From Puniceicoccales bacterium (GTDB taxonomy: Bacteria; Verrucomicrobiota; Verrucomicrobiia; Opitutales; JAIRKQ01), in assembly GCA_031279395.1 (NCBI GenBank), contig JAITIO010000004.1, positions 1-31,728 of the forward strand: a stretch of DNA of 31,728 nucleotides, given 5' to 3'. Positions 22,725 to 31,637 of this stretch are shown here, piece by piece. How positions within the stretch are numbered: position 1 is the first letter of the stretch; every line of letters begins with the position of its first letter. The notes below the pieces were generated by a model. The model saw only the letters and a list, made by a program, of their open reading frames with translations. It was not told the origin of the DNA and ran no database searches. Position numbers and translations under genes: made by a program.

Positions 22725-24502
22725 TGAAAGATAGAAGTCAACTCATTGGTTTTACATTGATAATTTGTGCGTTTGTATTGATGTTTAAAAATGCTGCCGA
22801 TCAAGCGAATCAAGCGAAAATCGCCAACCAAAAGAATGAGCAAACGAAAATTGTCTATGATGAGCCTGTAAGTATCGAAGCTGCTGGGGATTTTGACATT
22901 GGGGTAAAAAATTTTACTGCGGTTGAAAAAAATACGGAAGTTGAGAAATTTTTTACATTAGAAAATGATGTCATCGGTGTCACAATTTCTGACCGGGGCG
23001 GTACGATAAAATCCACCGCGCTAAGAAAATATCAGTCTGTCCAGGATCGACCAGATGTTGTGGCTTTTAACGACGGTTGCGCCATGCATGCGATGTCGTT
23101 GAGCTCAAGCAGTAAACGGTTTTCCAAATTTATTCAATCCGAACGATTTGACGAGGTTTCGGTGGGGAAACACGATATCGTACTGTCAAAGACTGTACCC
23201 GAAGGATATACCATAACCAGGCAATACCATCTGGTTCCCCAGGACAGCAAAGATTCGGACGGATATGTCGTTGAACACAAAATTCATATCGAAAATAATA
23301 CCAATTCACCACTGAATATCGGTAGTTTATTCCTGTTCCTGGGTTCCATGCCGGCAACTGAAGGTGATGCCATGGGGGATTATTTAAACTTCGGGATGTT
23401 TAATGGGAAAAAAGAAAATTTCATAAAACTCCGAGATTTCAAGGAAAGTAAAGGATTTTTTGGGTTTGGAAAAAGGGAAGAACGAAAATTTATCTTCCAC
23501 AATGAAAAAATCTTATGGGGTGCCATAAAGAATCAATTTTTTACGACAATTCTGACACCCGAGGTAAAAGCGGACGGCTACATTACATACCCAATTCTTG
23601 TCCATGACAAATGTTCAAATAAACAGGAAGAAGGCATAGGAGCTTCAATGATTTTTAATGTTGGCACCATCGATGGAGGAAAAAGTAAAACGTTTTCGTC
23701 GAGTATTTACATGGGTCCCAAGGATTTTTCTAGGCTGTCAAAATTAGGGAAAGAGCAGGATAGGGTGATGCAATTTGGTTTTTTCGGTTCCATAAGTGAA
23801 CTTCTCCTGCGGCTGATGCTAGGGATTCATGCAATAATTCCAAATTGGGGATGGACGATCATTGTACTGACAACTATGGTAAAACTTCTGCTTTGGCCAC
23901 TGACAAATGCCCAGGTTAGATCTTCAAAAAAAATGGCAGCAATTCAAAATCCTTTGAAAATAATCAAAGAGAAGTATAAAAATAATCCGCAGAAACTGCA
24001 GATGGAAACCCTAAAACTGTTTCGGGAAAATGGGATAAATCCAGCTGCCGGGTGCTTGCCAATATTTATACAAATTCCAATTTTCTTTGGGCTCTACTAC
24101 ATGCTCCGCACGGCATCCGATTTGCGATTCGCGCATTTTTTGTGGATAAAGGATCTCTCATTGCCCGATACGGTCGCACACATTGGTCATTTCCCCGTGA
24201 ATATTTTACCATTGATCATGGGCGTGACCATGTTTTGGCAGATGCACATGGCACCAATGCCAACCTCGGATAACTCGCAAAAATTAATGTTCAAACTTAT
24301 GCCGGTTATTTTCTTCCTTTGTTGTTACACTTTTCCTTCCGGATTAGTACTATACTGGACAGTACAAAATTTGTTGACGATTGTTCAACAATTTACAATG
24401 TCACATAGCAGCAAGGTACAGGAGGAAAGTAACGTAAAAATTTCTACGGAAAAACGCAGTTCACGGTCACCGAAACGGAGGAAAAATAATGTCAGGATAT
24501 AG
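22724..24502 (+). CDS. yidC: Membrane protein insertase YidC
   Basis: A 592-residue inner-membrane insertase that works with SecYEG or alone. It has an N-terminal anchor (LIGFTLIICAFVLMF, residues 8-22), a large periplasmic beta domain (about 60-340) typical of Gram-negative YidC, and the conserved five-helix region: GWTIIVLTTMVKLLLWPL, the hydrophilic-groove Arg399 in NAQVRSSKKM, GCLPIFIQIPIFFGLYYML, and FPSGLVLYWTVQNLLTIVQQ. The C-terminal tail is basic (KRSSRSPKRRK), as in forms that bind ribosomes. The ATG at 22724 overlaps the stop of a 26-codon ORF; no clear Shine-Dalgarno sequence. Its 3' end overlaps the yebC start by 14 bases. The common rpmH-rnpA-yidD neighbours are absent. Confidence 0.95.
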   Translation: MKDRSQLIGFTLIICAFVLMFKNAADQANQAKIANQKNEQTKIVYDEPVSIEAAGDFDIGVKNFTAVEKNTEVEKFFTLENDVIGVTISDRGGTIKSTALRKYQSVQDRPDVVAFNDGCAMHAMSLSSSSKRFSKFIQSERFDEVSVGKHDIVLSKTVPEGYTITRQYHLVPQDSKDSDGYVVEHKIHIENNTNSPLNIGSLFLFLGSMPATEGDAMGDYLNFGMFNGKKENFIKLRDFKESKGFFGFGKREERKFIFHNEKILWGAIKNQFFTTILTPEVKADGYITYPILVHDKCSNKQEEGIGASMIFNVGTIDGGKSKTFSSSIYMGPKDFSRLSKLGKEQDRVMQFGFFGSISELLLRLMLGIHAIIPNWGWTIIVLTTMVKLLLWPLTNAQVRSSKKMAAIQNPLKIIKEKYKNNPQKLQMETLKLFRENGINPAAGCLPIFIQIPIFFGLYYMLRTASDLRFAHFLWIKDLSLPDTVAHIGHFPVNILPLIMGVTMFWQMHMAPMPTSDNSQKLMFKLMPVIFFLCCYTFPSGLVLYWTVQNLLTIVQQFTMSHSSKVQEESNVKISTEKRSSRSPKRRKNNVRI

Positions 24503-25182
24503 CAAGTGGGCAACAACAAAACGGCATAAGGCCGTCATCGATGCAAAGCGCGGAAAAATTTTTAGCATGTTGAGTAAAGATATATCCTTGGCCGCACGGG
24601 ATGGTGGTGGTGATATAAATTTCAATGCCAGGCTGAGGGTTGTTGTGCAAAAAGCTAAGGAAGCCAACATGCCGGCTGATAATATCAAAAAGGCCATCCA
24701 AAAAGGTACAGGTGAACTGCCCGGCATGTCCATCGAAGAACTAACCTACGGACAACAAAAATCGTGTTGCCAGCGAGATCCGCAGTGTACTGACCAAAGG
24801 CGGAGGAAATTTGGCAAGTCCTGGAGCATTGATGTTTAACTTCCAAAGAATGGGACAATTTTTCATATCTAAGGAGGCGGTAACCGAAAGTAGGTTGATG
24901 GAAATTGTACTGGATGCAGGAGCTGAAGACATCAAATCGGACGGCCCAGATTTTGAAGTGCTGTGCCCGATTTCATCATACTACACCCTAGCACAAGCAA
25001 TAATAGGAGCGAATATCAAATGTTTGTCATCTGAAATCGCATATATTCCCAGCTCTATCATACAAATAACGGATGCGGAGTTAGCCACCAAGGTGTTAAA
25101 AACCATTGAAAAATTAGAAGATTTGGATGACGTCAAGAGTGTTTTTGCCAATTTCGACATAGACGATTCAATTGAAACTTAA
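24489..25182 (+). pseudogene. yebC: YebC-family regulator, broken by internal deletion and frameshift
   Basis: The first part (24489 to about 24757) encodes a normal YebC/TACO1 N terminus: MSGYSKWATTKRHKAVIDAK, then NMPADNIKKAIQKGTGELPG. After EELTYG the frame changes by +1, and the rest continues from about 24759 (NKNRVASEIRSVLTKGGGNL) to ADAELATK-like C-terminal sequence ending at 25182. The segment expected between them, with the YGPGGVA motif and about 17 residues, is missing. So a deletion of about 50 bases, not a multiple of three, has broken the gene. A ribosomal slip at the CAACAAAAA run could rejoin the frames but not restore the missing residues. YebC helps translation of difficult (proline-rich) sequences or regulates transcription in other bacteria. 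Confidence 0.85.
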
Positions 25183-25208
25183 TGGGAACGTTGGATCGTT
25201 TATGCCAC

Positions 25209-26063
25209 TTAGGAGATTAAATTTCGTGGGTTTTGCAAAAAAACAAATCTGTCTTTCCCGCTAAGGTCGCCCATGGATTCAAATTTGCCGAAATAGTTTT
25301 TGGCAAAACTTGCGATGGATTCATGTTGGGAGCTCCCTGTTTCCAACACTAGTATTCCATCTTTTACCAAAGACCTTCCGGCTGTACCGATGATTTTAAA
25401 AATATCAGCCAATCCATTGTTTTTGGACACCAATGCAAATTTTGGCTCAAAATTTTTTATTTCATCCTGGGTATTTTCAAATTCTTCATCGGTCAAATAT
25501 GGGGGATTCGAAATGATCAAATAAAATGTCTCATCAATGCTTTCTAACCAGTCGCTAACCATAAACCTAATGTTAGTTATCCCATTTCTCATAGCATTTT
25601 TTTGAGTCACTGAAAGTGCATCTTGGTTCGCATCGACAGCCAAAACATTTGCCCCTGTGAAGTGTTTCGCCAAGGCCAATCCAATCGCACCGCTACCAGT
25701 CCCCAGATCCAAAATTGATTCGATCGGTCTATTTTCAAAACGTGAAATGATCATACATACGAGCTCTTCCGTTTCATGCCTTGGTATTAAAACATTTCTG
25801 TCGACGGAGATGGATAGACCATAAAAATCAACTTCGCCGATAATATATTGCAATGGTTCTCGATTCCCTCGCCTGGATAGTAAATGTTGAAATTGAGACA
25901 GCAGGTGTCCTTCCATATTGTTACGGGAATGCAGGTAAAGTGACAACCGATTGCATCCGAGCAGATGCGACAGCAACAGCTCAACATCTAGCTTGGCGGT
26001 TACAATCCCTTTGCCTTTTAAAAAGTGTTCCGATTGCTTGAGAATTTCTACTAACGATGGCAT
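25209..26063 (-). CDS. prmC: Peptide chain release factor N5-glutamine methyltransferase
   Basis: A 284-residue SAM-dependent methyltransferase that modifies the GGQ glutamine of RF1 and RF2. The SAM-binding motif is DLGTGSGAIGLALA (residues 119-132), and the catalytic NPPY is at 186-189. The N-terminal helical domain (EILKQSEHFLKGKGI, then LDVELLLSHLLG) and the link REPLQYIIGEVDFYG are diagnostic of PrmC. ATG 26063 is chosen because it gives the normal N terminus; the longer frame to 26312 is antisense-like translation within pssA. The start lies inside the 3' end of pssA with a 13-base overlap, so the two are probably translationally coupled. prfA, the common partner, is not in the window. 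Confidence 0.93.
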   Translation of the reverse strand: MPSLVEILKQSEHFLKGKGIVTAKLDVELLLSHLLGCNRLSLYLHSRNNMEGHLLSQFQHLLSRRGNREPLQYIIGEVDFYGLSISVDRNVLIPRHETEELVCMIISRFENRPIESILDLGTGSGAIGLALAKHFTGANVLAVDANQDALSVTQKNAMRNGITNIRFMVSDWLESIDETFYLIISNPPYLTDEEFENTQDEIKNFEPKFALVSKNNGLADIFKIIGTAGRSLVKDGILVLETGSSQHESIASFAKNYFGKFESMGDLSGKDRFVFLQNPRNLIS

Positions 26064-26875
26064 TTTGCTCGTATGGTATGTCTGTACCTTGCAATATGCC
26101 TGAATATTCCCCAAAATACATATCCCAGAAATATCACGGCCAGTACGACATTTCGTAATAATGCGATGAGCGACAGCACTGTCATTGTGATTAAAAATGT
26201 TCCCCATTTGGTTTGTGTATTCCAATCGACCTTTTTGAAACTTGGATAATAGATATTGCTTACCATCAACCAAGCAATCAGTAGCATCAACGGAGGCAAT
26301 ATCAGGGACCACGATTTTAGATCATATTCGTTAAGTATCAGCACAAGGGAAACAATAACCCCAGCGGCAGCGGGAACGGGCAACCCCAAAAAATCATGGT
26401 TGTTTTTTTCCTGCTCAGCCTTCGGAAGCAGAGGATGTGTTATTACATTAAACCTTGCCAATCGCACACTGGCACACAGCAAGTACAATGATCCAAAAAC
26501 CCAGCCGACTTGCCGGAAAAATGGAAATTGTTCCGTCGGCGACAATATCATCAGAAATACCATAAGGGCAGGCGCTACCCCAAATGATACCACATCAGCT
26601 ATGGAATCAAATTCTTTCCCGAAAAGAGATTCCTTCCCTCCCAGCCTGGCAATCCTTCCATCCAACAAATCGCATATTCCCGAAAGAAACACAAACCAAA
26701 CGGCTTGCGTATAGTATGCAGTTGACATTGTTTCCGAAACCGAACAATACCGTGCCTGCATGGAACGAATTATGGATAGAAACCCGAAAAACAAATTTGA
26801 CGCTGTAAACAAGCATGGTAGCAAATAAATTTTGCTAGCATCTGCCAAGCTTATACTTTCATCTTCTACTTTCAC
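26051..26875 (-). CDS. pssA: CDP-diacylglycerol--serine O-phosphatidyltransferase
   Basis: A 274-residue integral membrane enzyme that makes phosphatidylserine, the precursor of phosphatidylethanolamine. It contains the full CDP-alcohol phosphatidyltransferase motif DGxxARx8Gx3Dx3D: Asp72, Gly73, Ala76, Arg77, Gly86, Asp90 and Asp94 in DLLDGRIARLGG...GKEFDSIAD. There are about seven hydrophobic helices, and VRLARFNV and GLPVPAAAG are typical of the PssA subgroup rather than PgsA. The protein ends in a basic tail. It overlaps prmC by 13 bases and starts 103 bases after the pal-like gene; the three may form one minus-strand operon. No psd decarboxylase is seen here. Confidence 0.92.
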   Translation of the reverse strand: MKVEDESISLADASKIYLLPCLFTASNLFFGFLSIIRSMQARYCSVSETMSTAYYTQAVWFVFLSGICDLLDGRIARLGGKESLFGKEFDSIADVVSFGVAPALMVFLMILSPTEQFPFFRQVGWVFGSLYLLCASVRLARFNVITHPLLPKAEQEKNNHDFLGLPVPAAAGVIVSLVLILNEYDLKSWSLILPPLMLLIAWLMVSNIYYPSFKKVDWNTQTKWGTFLITMTVLSLIALLRNVVLAVIFLGYVFWGIFRHIARYRHTIRAKCHR

Positions 26876-26978
26876 TAGGGCATGCCTAAGAAAAATTTAC
26901 TAAACTGCAAGTTGGAATGCTTATAAAAATACTCCATCTGTTATTTATACCCGTGACAATTTTTCAATTGAGATGACC

Positions 26979-27551
26979 TTATCGTGTGGTGTGGAGTACA
27001 ATGTCACAGCGCCTATCGAGTGCACTGTCTTCTTTGTGTCGAACACTTTTATTTGCTTTGACTGAACCGAGTGAAGCAGTGATGATTCTATTTTCGTCAA
27101 TTCCTAGGGACACAAAAATATCCCGAACAGCCTCTGCACGCCGTTTCCCAAGTGCGTTATTGTAAGATTCTTTTCCAAATCTGTCGCAGTTCCCAACGAC
27201 TAACACACAAAGTGTTTTATCTTTTATGAAGACTTTGGCTATTTCGGCTACTTTGATCTGTTCAGCTCTCAAAATTTTTGAGCTGTCGAAATTGAAATAC
27301 ACGGATTCGAGCACATCCGCAGATGTATAATTATACTCCGTTTTTTGAGAATCAAACCCATGGGCAACGAAATTATCTCCATTATCCCCGTCATCTTTAT
27401 TTATAAAACATTCGTCGGAGCAATTTTTTTCTGTTACTATCGTATCCTGAGGGGATAAAGACTCATTTGTGAAACAGTCAAAAGAAGAACATCCAGCAAG
27501 AGCAAAAATTAAACTCAATGCACAAATATACTTTATATACCTATCCAACAT
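26979..27551 (-). CDS. pal: Pal/OmpA-family peptidoglycan-associated lipoprotein
   Basis: A 190-residue lipoprotein. MLDRYIKYICALSLIFALAG followed by Cys21 is a signal peptide with lipobox (LAGC). After a Ser/Asp-rich linker, the OmpA-like peptidoglycan-binding domain covers about residues 85-190: SVYFNFDSSKI, then VVGNCDRFGKESYNNALGKR (usually GHTDxRG), RRAEAVRDIFVSLGI, and LDRRCDIVL. It probably links outer membrane to cell wall as Pal of the Tol-Pal system, although no tol genes are in view. The frame extends to 27767, but ATG 27551 gives the proper signal peptide. The upstream region is shared with a divergent helicase gene. Confidence 0.85.
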   Translation of the reverse strand: MLDRYIKYICALSLIFALAGCSSFDCFTNESLSPQDTIVTEKNCSDECFINKDDGDNGDNFVAHGFDSQKTEYNYTSADVLESVYFNFDSSKILRAEQIKVAEIAKVFIKDKTLCVLVVGNCDRFGKESYNNALGKRRAEAVRDIFVSLGIDENRIITASLGSVKANKSVRHKEDSALDRRCDIVLHTTR

Positions 27552-27562
27552 AACCAAGCCCA

Positions 27563-27589
27563 ATACTATTGACCATTGTGTCGTGTCAA
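27563..27589 (-). promoter_or_regulatory. Possible promoter of the pal-like gene
   Basis: On the minus strand TTGACA (27584-27589) and TAGTAT (27563-27568) are separated by 15 bases, a little short. The start codon is 12 bases further on. It overlaps the divergent plus-strand promoter listed next, so the two could exclude each other. Confidence 0.35.
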
Positions 27590-27596
27590 TTATAAT
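27569..27596 (+). promoter_or_regulatory. Likely sigma-70 promoter of the AddA-like helicase gene
   Basis: TTGACC (27569-27574) and a perfect TATAAT (27591-27596), 16 bases apart, lie 53 bases upstream of the helicase start at 27650. They overlap the possible minus-strand promoter of the divergent pal-like gene. Confidence 0.55.
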
Positions 27597-27649
27597 TATC
27601 TTATTCGTTGATTTTTCGCGAAAATTCCATTTTTTGAAGGAAAAGGGTA

Positions 27650-29911
27650 TTGAGTTTTTTAGCCGTGGATATAGTGCAACTACAGGATCTACCACAGCGC
27701 GATTTTTTTGCCGAAGAAATTGCCAAGAATTTTTCCGTAATTGCATCTGCTGGGGTTGGGAAAACAACAGCCATTACTGAAAGAATTACAAATCTTGCAA
27801 TGGAGGATTTGCATGTGGTTTCCCATGGGGTACCGCGGATAAAAAAATTGGTCGCTGTTACATATACGGAGAAAGCGGCAAGGGAAATCAAAGATCGCGT
27901 TTTTCATAAGATTTTCCAAAAAACTGAGCATTTATATCAAATGCGGGAACTCTGCATACAGCATCTAGAATCGGCGTTTTTTGGCACCATTCATGCGTTT
28001 GCTTCGAAATTTTTAAAATCCCACTGCGCCCTTATCGGTTTGCGCAGTGATTTTAAAATTATTTCCGATGAAGAATCCTTTTGGGAGGAGTTTATAGCTT
28101 CCATGGGAAATGTGCTAAAAGTTATTCCGCAGGAAATTCAGAATGATTTTTTATGCACACATGACGTCGATAAATTATTGGTATATGCTCGAAATCATAA
28201 TCCTGCAGACCTATCGAATTCAGCGGATATTACTCCCATGCCAGCTATCAACGTCGATGATATTTTAGCCTATAGACCCAAAGGTAATGAAAGTAAAAGT
28301 GCACACTTTCTTCATTTGCTACGAGAATGGGATTTTTTTCGAAAAAACGGTGACTACTTCCCCCTACCAGATTGTGTTGAAATTTGTAATAGTCGCAGCC
28401 TGATCGAATTGTGCCAATCGGAGTTGAAAGATTTTCTCCATTGGAAACAAAATTCTGAAAAGTTTTTCACTGCAAATATTGCCTGCCTGTACAGGGATTT
28501 TCGCATTGCGAAAGGACAATTAAAATATGAAGATTTGGTCAATTTATCCATAGATCTTCTCAAACATTCAACGGTAATAGAAGAAATAGAAGACGATCCC
28601 TACCGCGTGATTTTAGATGAAGCACAGGATACCGATACACAGCAGTTCAGATTGCTCCTCGGCATTTCTCAGAGAAATCTCCACGAAGGGATTTCAATGG
28701 ACATATTGAAAAACTTTCCCGAGCATGGTCATTTTTCAATGGTAGGTGACCCTCAACAATCCATTTACTGTAACCGAGTAGATATCAATACCTATGTAGC
28801 TCTACATAATTCGATGGTAGAATCCAATGCTGCCTATGGGTTAACATTTTTTGTTACCATGCGGTGCTCCGAAGCGATAGCGAATTTTGTGAATGACAGA
28901 TTTCAAACCATCCGCGATGACGTAAAATTCGTCCCCCTAGTCCCTCGGCCTGATTGCCAACAAGGAGAAGTGAAAATTTTAAAACTACGCAGACAAATAG
29001 GAGAAAGTGTCCAGTCATCGGCATCCCAAACGGCAATGCTTTTCCTTGGGAAAACACCTGGAGATTTTGAAGTAGAAAATTGGTCAGACATTGCAATTTT
29101 AGCTCCCCGCAAGGATTGTTTGACGGACATTTTTCAGCATTTTGTTGCCAACAAAGATCTTCCAGGTGTCCAATTACAATTCGACATTACCAATGGCAAT
29201 GGCGCCTCTCCCGTTCGTTGGCTGGCGTCTTGTTTGAGATATATAAACAACCCCGCCGATCGGCGTGAATTTGCAGGCATTTTACGGGAAATTTTTGGAA
29301 TCAAAAGCCAGGAAATTATAAACTATTTCAGGCATAATTATGGCCAAATATGTGAAAAAACCGATGCCGAGTTCACCAATATGCGCAATGAAAGGTATGA
29401 CACTCCATTGGCGAAATTTTTATTAAAAACTTTAGATCGGTTCAAAATTTTCCACCGCATTTCTTCCCTCAGCATTTATACCGAAGAAAATTTGTCGATC
29501 AAAATAAAACAAACGATTGAGTTGTGCTATTTTGCCGAATCCCAGCAAATGAATATCGTAGAAGCGGAACAGTTTTTAACGGATAAAATCGACACGTTAA
29601 AAGAATCGGATAGTGTCAATGTCTCTGCCGTGCAATTTGTGACATTTCACAAAAGCAAAGGCCTGGAATGGCCAGTGGTTGTATTGCCATTCATGCACCG
29701 TAAACGGCAGCTTAAAAGCGATACTGAGACAAAATCCTTGTCCAAGGAACAACATTTTATGGAATTATACGCCAATGAATGTCGCCTGCTGTACGTAGCT
29801 TGCACACGAGCTAAAAATAAGCTCCTAATATTGGATGACTCCGAAATATTTGACGAAAAAACATTGTCACACATGATTTCATCCGGAAAAATTTTATTAA
29901 AAACCAATTGA
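27650..29911 (+). CDS. UvrD/AddA-like superfamily 1 DNA helicase
   Basis: A 753-residue SF1A helicase. Motif I is ASAGVGKTTAITERI (Walker A at about 33-40), Ia VAVTYTEKAAREIKDRV, II VILDEAQDTDTQQF (about residue 323), III FSMVGDPQQSIY, V VTFHKSKGLEWPVVVLP, and VI LLYVACTRAKNKLLI (about 713). The wording of motifs Ia, V and VI is closest to AddA/RecB-type helicases, but the protein stops shortly after motif VI, so the C-terminal nuclease domain of AddA (about 1200 residues) is absent. No addB is nearby. The start is taken as TTG 27650, with GAAGGAAAAGGG upstream; no better ATG precedes motif I. It may act in DNA repair as a stand-alone helicase. Confidence 0.87.
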   Translation: MSFLAVDIVQLQDLPQRDFFAEEIAKNFSVIASAGVGKTTAITERITNLAMEDLHVVSHGVPRIKKLVAVTYTEKAAREIKDRVFHKIFQKTEHLYQMRELCIQHLESAFFGTIHAFASKFLKSHCALIGLRSDFKIISDEESFWEEFIASMGNVLKVIPQEIQNDFLCTHDVDKLLVYARNHNPADLSNSADITPMPAINVDDILAYRPKGNESKSAHFLHLLREWDFFRKNGDYFPLPDCVEICNSRSLIELCQSELKDFLHWKQNSEKFFTANIACLYRDFRIAKGQLKYEDLVNLSIDLLKHSTVIEEIEDDPYRVILDEAQDTDTQQFRLLLGISQRNLHEGISMDILKNFPEHGHFSMVGDPQQSIYCNRVDINTYVALHNSMVESNAAYGLTFFVTMRCSEAIANFVNDRFQTIRDDVKFVPLVPRPDCQQGEVKILKLRRQIGESVQSSASQTAMLFLGKTPGDFEVENWSDIAILAPRKDCLTDIFQHFVANKDLPGVQLQFDITNGNGASPVRWLASCLRYINNPADRREFAGILREIFGIKSQEIINYFRHNYGQICEKTDAEFTNMRNERYDTPLAKFLLKTLDRFKIFHRISSLSIYTEENLSIKIKQTIELCYFAESQQMNIVEAEQFLTDKIDTLKESDSVNVSAVQFVTFHKSKGLEWPVVVLPFMHRKRQLKSDTETKSLSKEQHFMELYANECRLLYVACTRAKNKLLILDDSEIFDEKTLSHMISSGKILLKTN

Positions 29912-29969
29912 AATATTTTGCCATGGTGAAGCACATATGCACTTTCCAAGAAAAACAGTACGGAGGAAA

Positions 29970-30032
29970 ATGTGTGTGGCGGATATGAATTGCAAAAATG
30001 GTGTTTGCAAAATTTGTTTATTAATCTTTTAA
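29970..30032 (+). CDS. Possible 20-residue Cys-rich peptide upstream of rtcB
   Basis: ATG 29970 follows an excellent Shine-Dalgarno sequence (GGAGGAAA) and opens a 20-codon frame, MCVADMNCKNGVCKICLLIF, with four Cys residues. It ends 24 bases before rtcB. The Cys spacing (C-x4-C-x2-C at the end) could bind a metal or be chance. It might be a leader peptide affecting rtcB translation, which itself has only a weak Shine-Dalgarno sequence. Confidence 0.3.
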   Translation: MCVADMNCKNGVCKICLLIF

Positions 30033-30056
30033 ATTTGATCTCCATGAAAGACAGCT

Positions 30057-31199
30057 ATGATCACGATCAAAGGCATGTATAATACGGCGGTAGCATATGC
30101 AAAAACATTGGATGAGAATTGCGAAAACCAAATTCGACAGTACTTGGACCACCCATTGTTTGCCAACACAACCGTGCGAATCATGCCGGATGTTCATTTC
30201 GGCCAGGGGGCGACGGTGGGATTTACAGCCACATGCAACGAATATGTCGTTCCTTCCATTGTTGGTGTGGACATAGGTTGTGGGGTAAATGCCTATAATC
30301 TTGGGAAGGGAAATGTGGCATTTGATAAATTAGACAAGTACATCAGAAAGCGCATACCGGTTGGTAAGGCGACTAATTCATCGCCACACGATATGCTGGA
30401 ACAGGCCTACGGATACGTTGCCGATGGTGAAGTAAGTTTTGTTGAATTTAGGGAAAAAATTTATGAACTTTCGAAAAAACTTATGCTCCCCCCGACACGC
30501 ATATTGGCAGGATTGGGTACGCTAGGCGGAGGTAACCATTTCATAGAAATCGATAGAGATGAAGACGGTTGTCGCTGGCTCTTGATTCACACGGGAAGCC
30601 GTAATCTGGGAGCAAATGTCGCTAAATATCACCAACAAATTGCCTCCAAAAGGAGTGAGGACAGCACAATTAAATTTTTATCCGGCATGGCAGCCGATGA
30701 ATATGTTGCCGATATGATCACGGCACAGCTCTATGCACGGGTAAATCGTGCGTTGATCGCATTTCAAATTGGGTGCAATTTTTTGAAAACTGCCCATGAT
30801 AAGTTACAAGCCATAGAAAGTATTCACAACTACATCGACTTTAAACACAAAATAATTCGCAAGGGGGCCATATCGGCCCAAAGAGGAGAATGGCTGGTGA
30901 TCCCGTTTTCCATGGCAGACGGTGCGATAATTGGAATCGGCAAAGGAAATTCCGAATGGAATTACTCGGCTCCCCATGGTAATGGCCGTAAGATGTCCCG
31001 TTCCAAAGCAATGGAGTTATCGCTGGATGAATACCGAAAGCGCATGGCAAACGTTTGGTCGAGTTGCGTTGGAGAAAATACCATCGACGAAAGCCCTATG
31101 GCCTATAAGCGCACAAAGGATATTCTCGAATTGGTGGATGATACTCTGGAAGTTTCGCATCGTCTAACGCCGATCTATAATTTCAAATCGGAGACATAA
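30057..31199 (+). CDS. rtcB: RNA-splicing ligase RtcB
   Basis: A 380-residue GTP- and Mn-dependent RNA ligase that joins 2',3'-cyclic phosphate (or 3'-phosphate) and 5'-OH ends. Metal and active-site residues are visible: Asp72 and Cys75 in GVDIGCGV, His161 in LGGGNHFIEI, His178 in HTGSRNLG, His257-Asn258, and the guanylylated His307 in SAPHGNGRKMSR. KGAISAQRGEWLVIPFSM and YKRTKDILELV are also conserved. The length fits the shorter bacterial RtcB2-like group. MITIKGMYNTA is the typical N terminus, so ATG 30057 is trusted despite a weak Shine-Dalgarno sequence. No archease, rtcA, rtcR or prfH is adjacent. Roles may include RNA repair, including of cleaved tRNA or rRNA. Confidence 0.95.
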   Translation: MITIKGMYNTAVAYAKTLDENCENQIRQYLDHPLFANTTVRIMPDVHFGQGATVGFTATCNEYVVPSIVGVDIGCGVNAYNLGKGNVAFDKLDKYIRKRIPVGKATNSSPHDMLEQAYGYVADGEVSFVEFREKIYELSKKLMLPPTRILAGLGTLGGGNHFIEIDRDEDGCRWLLIHTGSRNLGANVAKYHQQIASKRSEDSTIKFLSGMAADEYVADMITAQLYARVNRALIAFQIGCNFLKTAHDKLQAIESIHNYIDFKHKIIRKGAISAQRGEWLVIPFSMADGAIIGIGKGNSEWNYSAPHGNGRKMSRSKAMELSLDEYRKRMANVWSSCVGENTIDESPMAYKRTKDILELVDDTLEVSHRLTPIYNFKSET

Positions 31200-31637
31200 T
31201 TGAAAATGGGGTGGGCGATAAGTCTAAAAAATATGTTTTTGCCATTACCTTTTCTTTTTTGCCATTACTTCTCCATCTTACTCCATAGTCTATTCGATAT
31301 GTTGTATCACAGAGGGAATCGGCGAGAAATTTGCTTAGTTTATGCACCATAAAAATTATCAAAATATGTGTATCGGCTATGAAAATCTGACGAAGCGAGA
31401 AAAATTTCACAAAAGCACTCCGAGCCTATTCTATCCATTCGTTTGCCCATAAGCCCTGTACCAGTTTTTAGAAACTGTTCCTAGAAACTTTCAGCAGCTT
31501 TCCCCTATATTTTTCCATACCTGCAGCACTCTGTACGGGAGGACTTATAAACCTGTGAACAAATTTTTATTCTTTCAACTATTTTCCAGAAAAATATTGA
31601 TTTTTCCCATAAACCAACAAAGGTTTATTTTTCGTTT
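31200..31637 (+). other. Gene-free stretch between rtcB and tRNA-Leu
   Basis: About 440 bases without a believable gene. Two direct copies of TTTTGCCATTAC lie at about 31237-31267, and AGAAACT occurs twice near 31470-31490. I compared it by eye with tmRNA, 4.5S RNA and RNase P RNA signatures and saw none. It may hold decayed sequence and the tRNA-Leu promoter, but no convincing -35/-10 pair was found. Confidence 0.4.

Noticed and set aside
24740..24770. Programmed ribosomal frameshift in yebC at the A-run
   Set aside because: A frameshift would not restore the missing conserved YGPGG segment, so a deletion is the better explanation.
26064..26312. 83-residue N-terminal extension of PrmC
   Set aside because: It is an out-of-frame reading of pssA; PrmC homology begins at ATG 26063.
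27552..27767. 72-residue N-terminal extension of the pal-like lipoprotein
   Set aside because: It would bury the signal peptide and lipobox, and it is opposite the start of the helicase gene.
31200..31637. Structured RNA gene (tmRNA, SRP RNA or RNase P RNA)
   Set aside because: None of the characteristic conserved sequences was seen on either strand.
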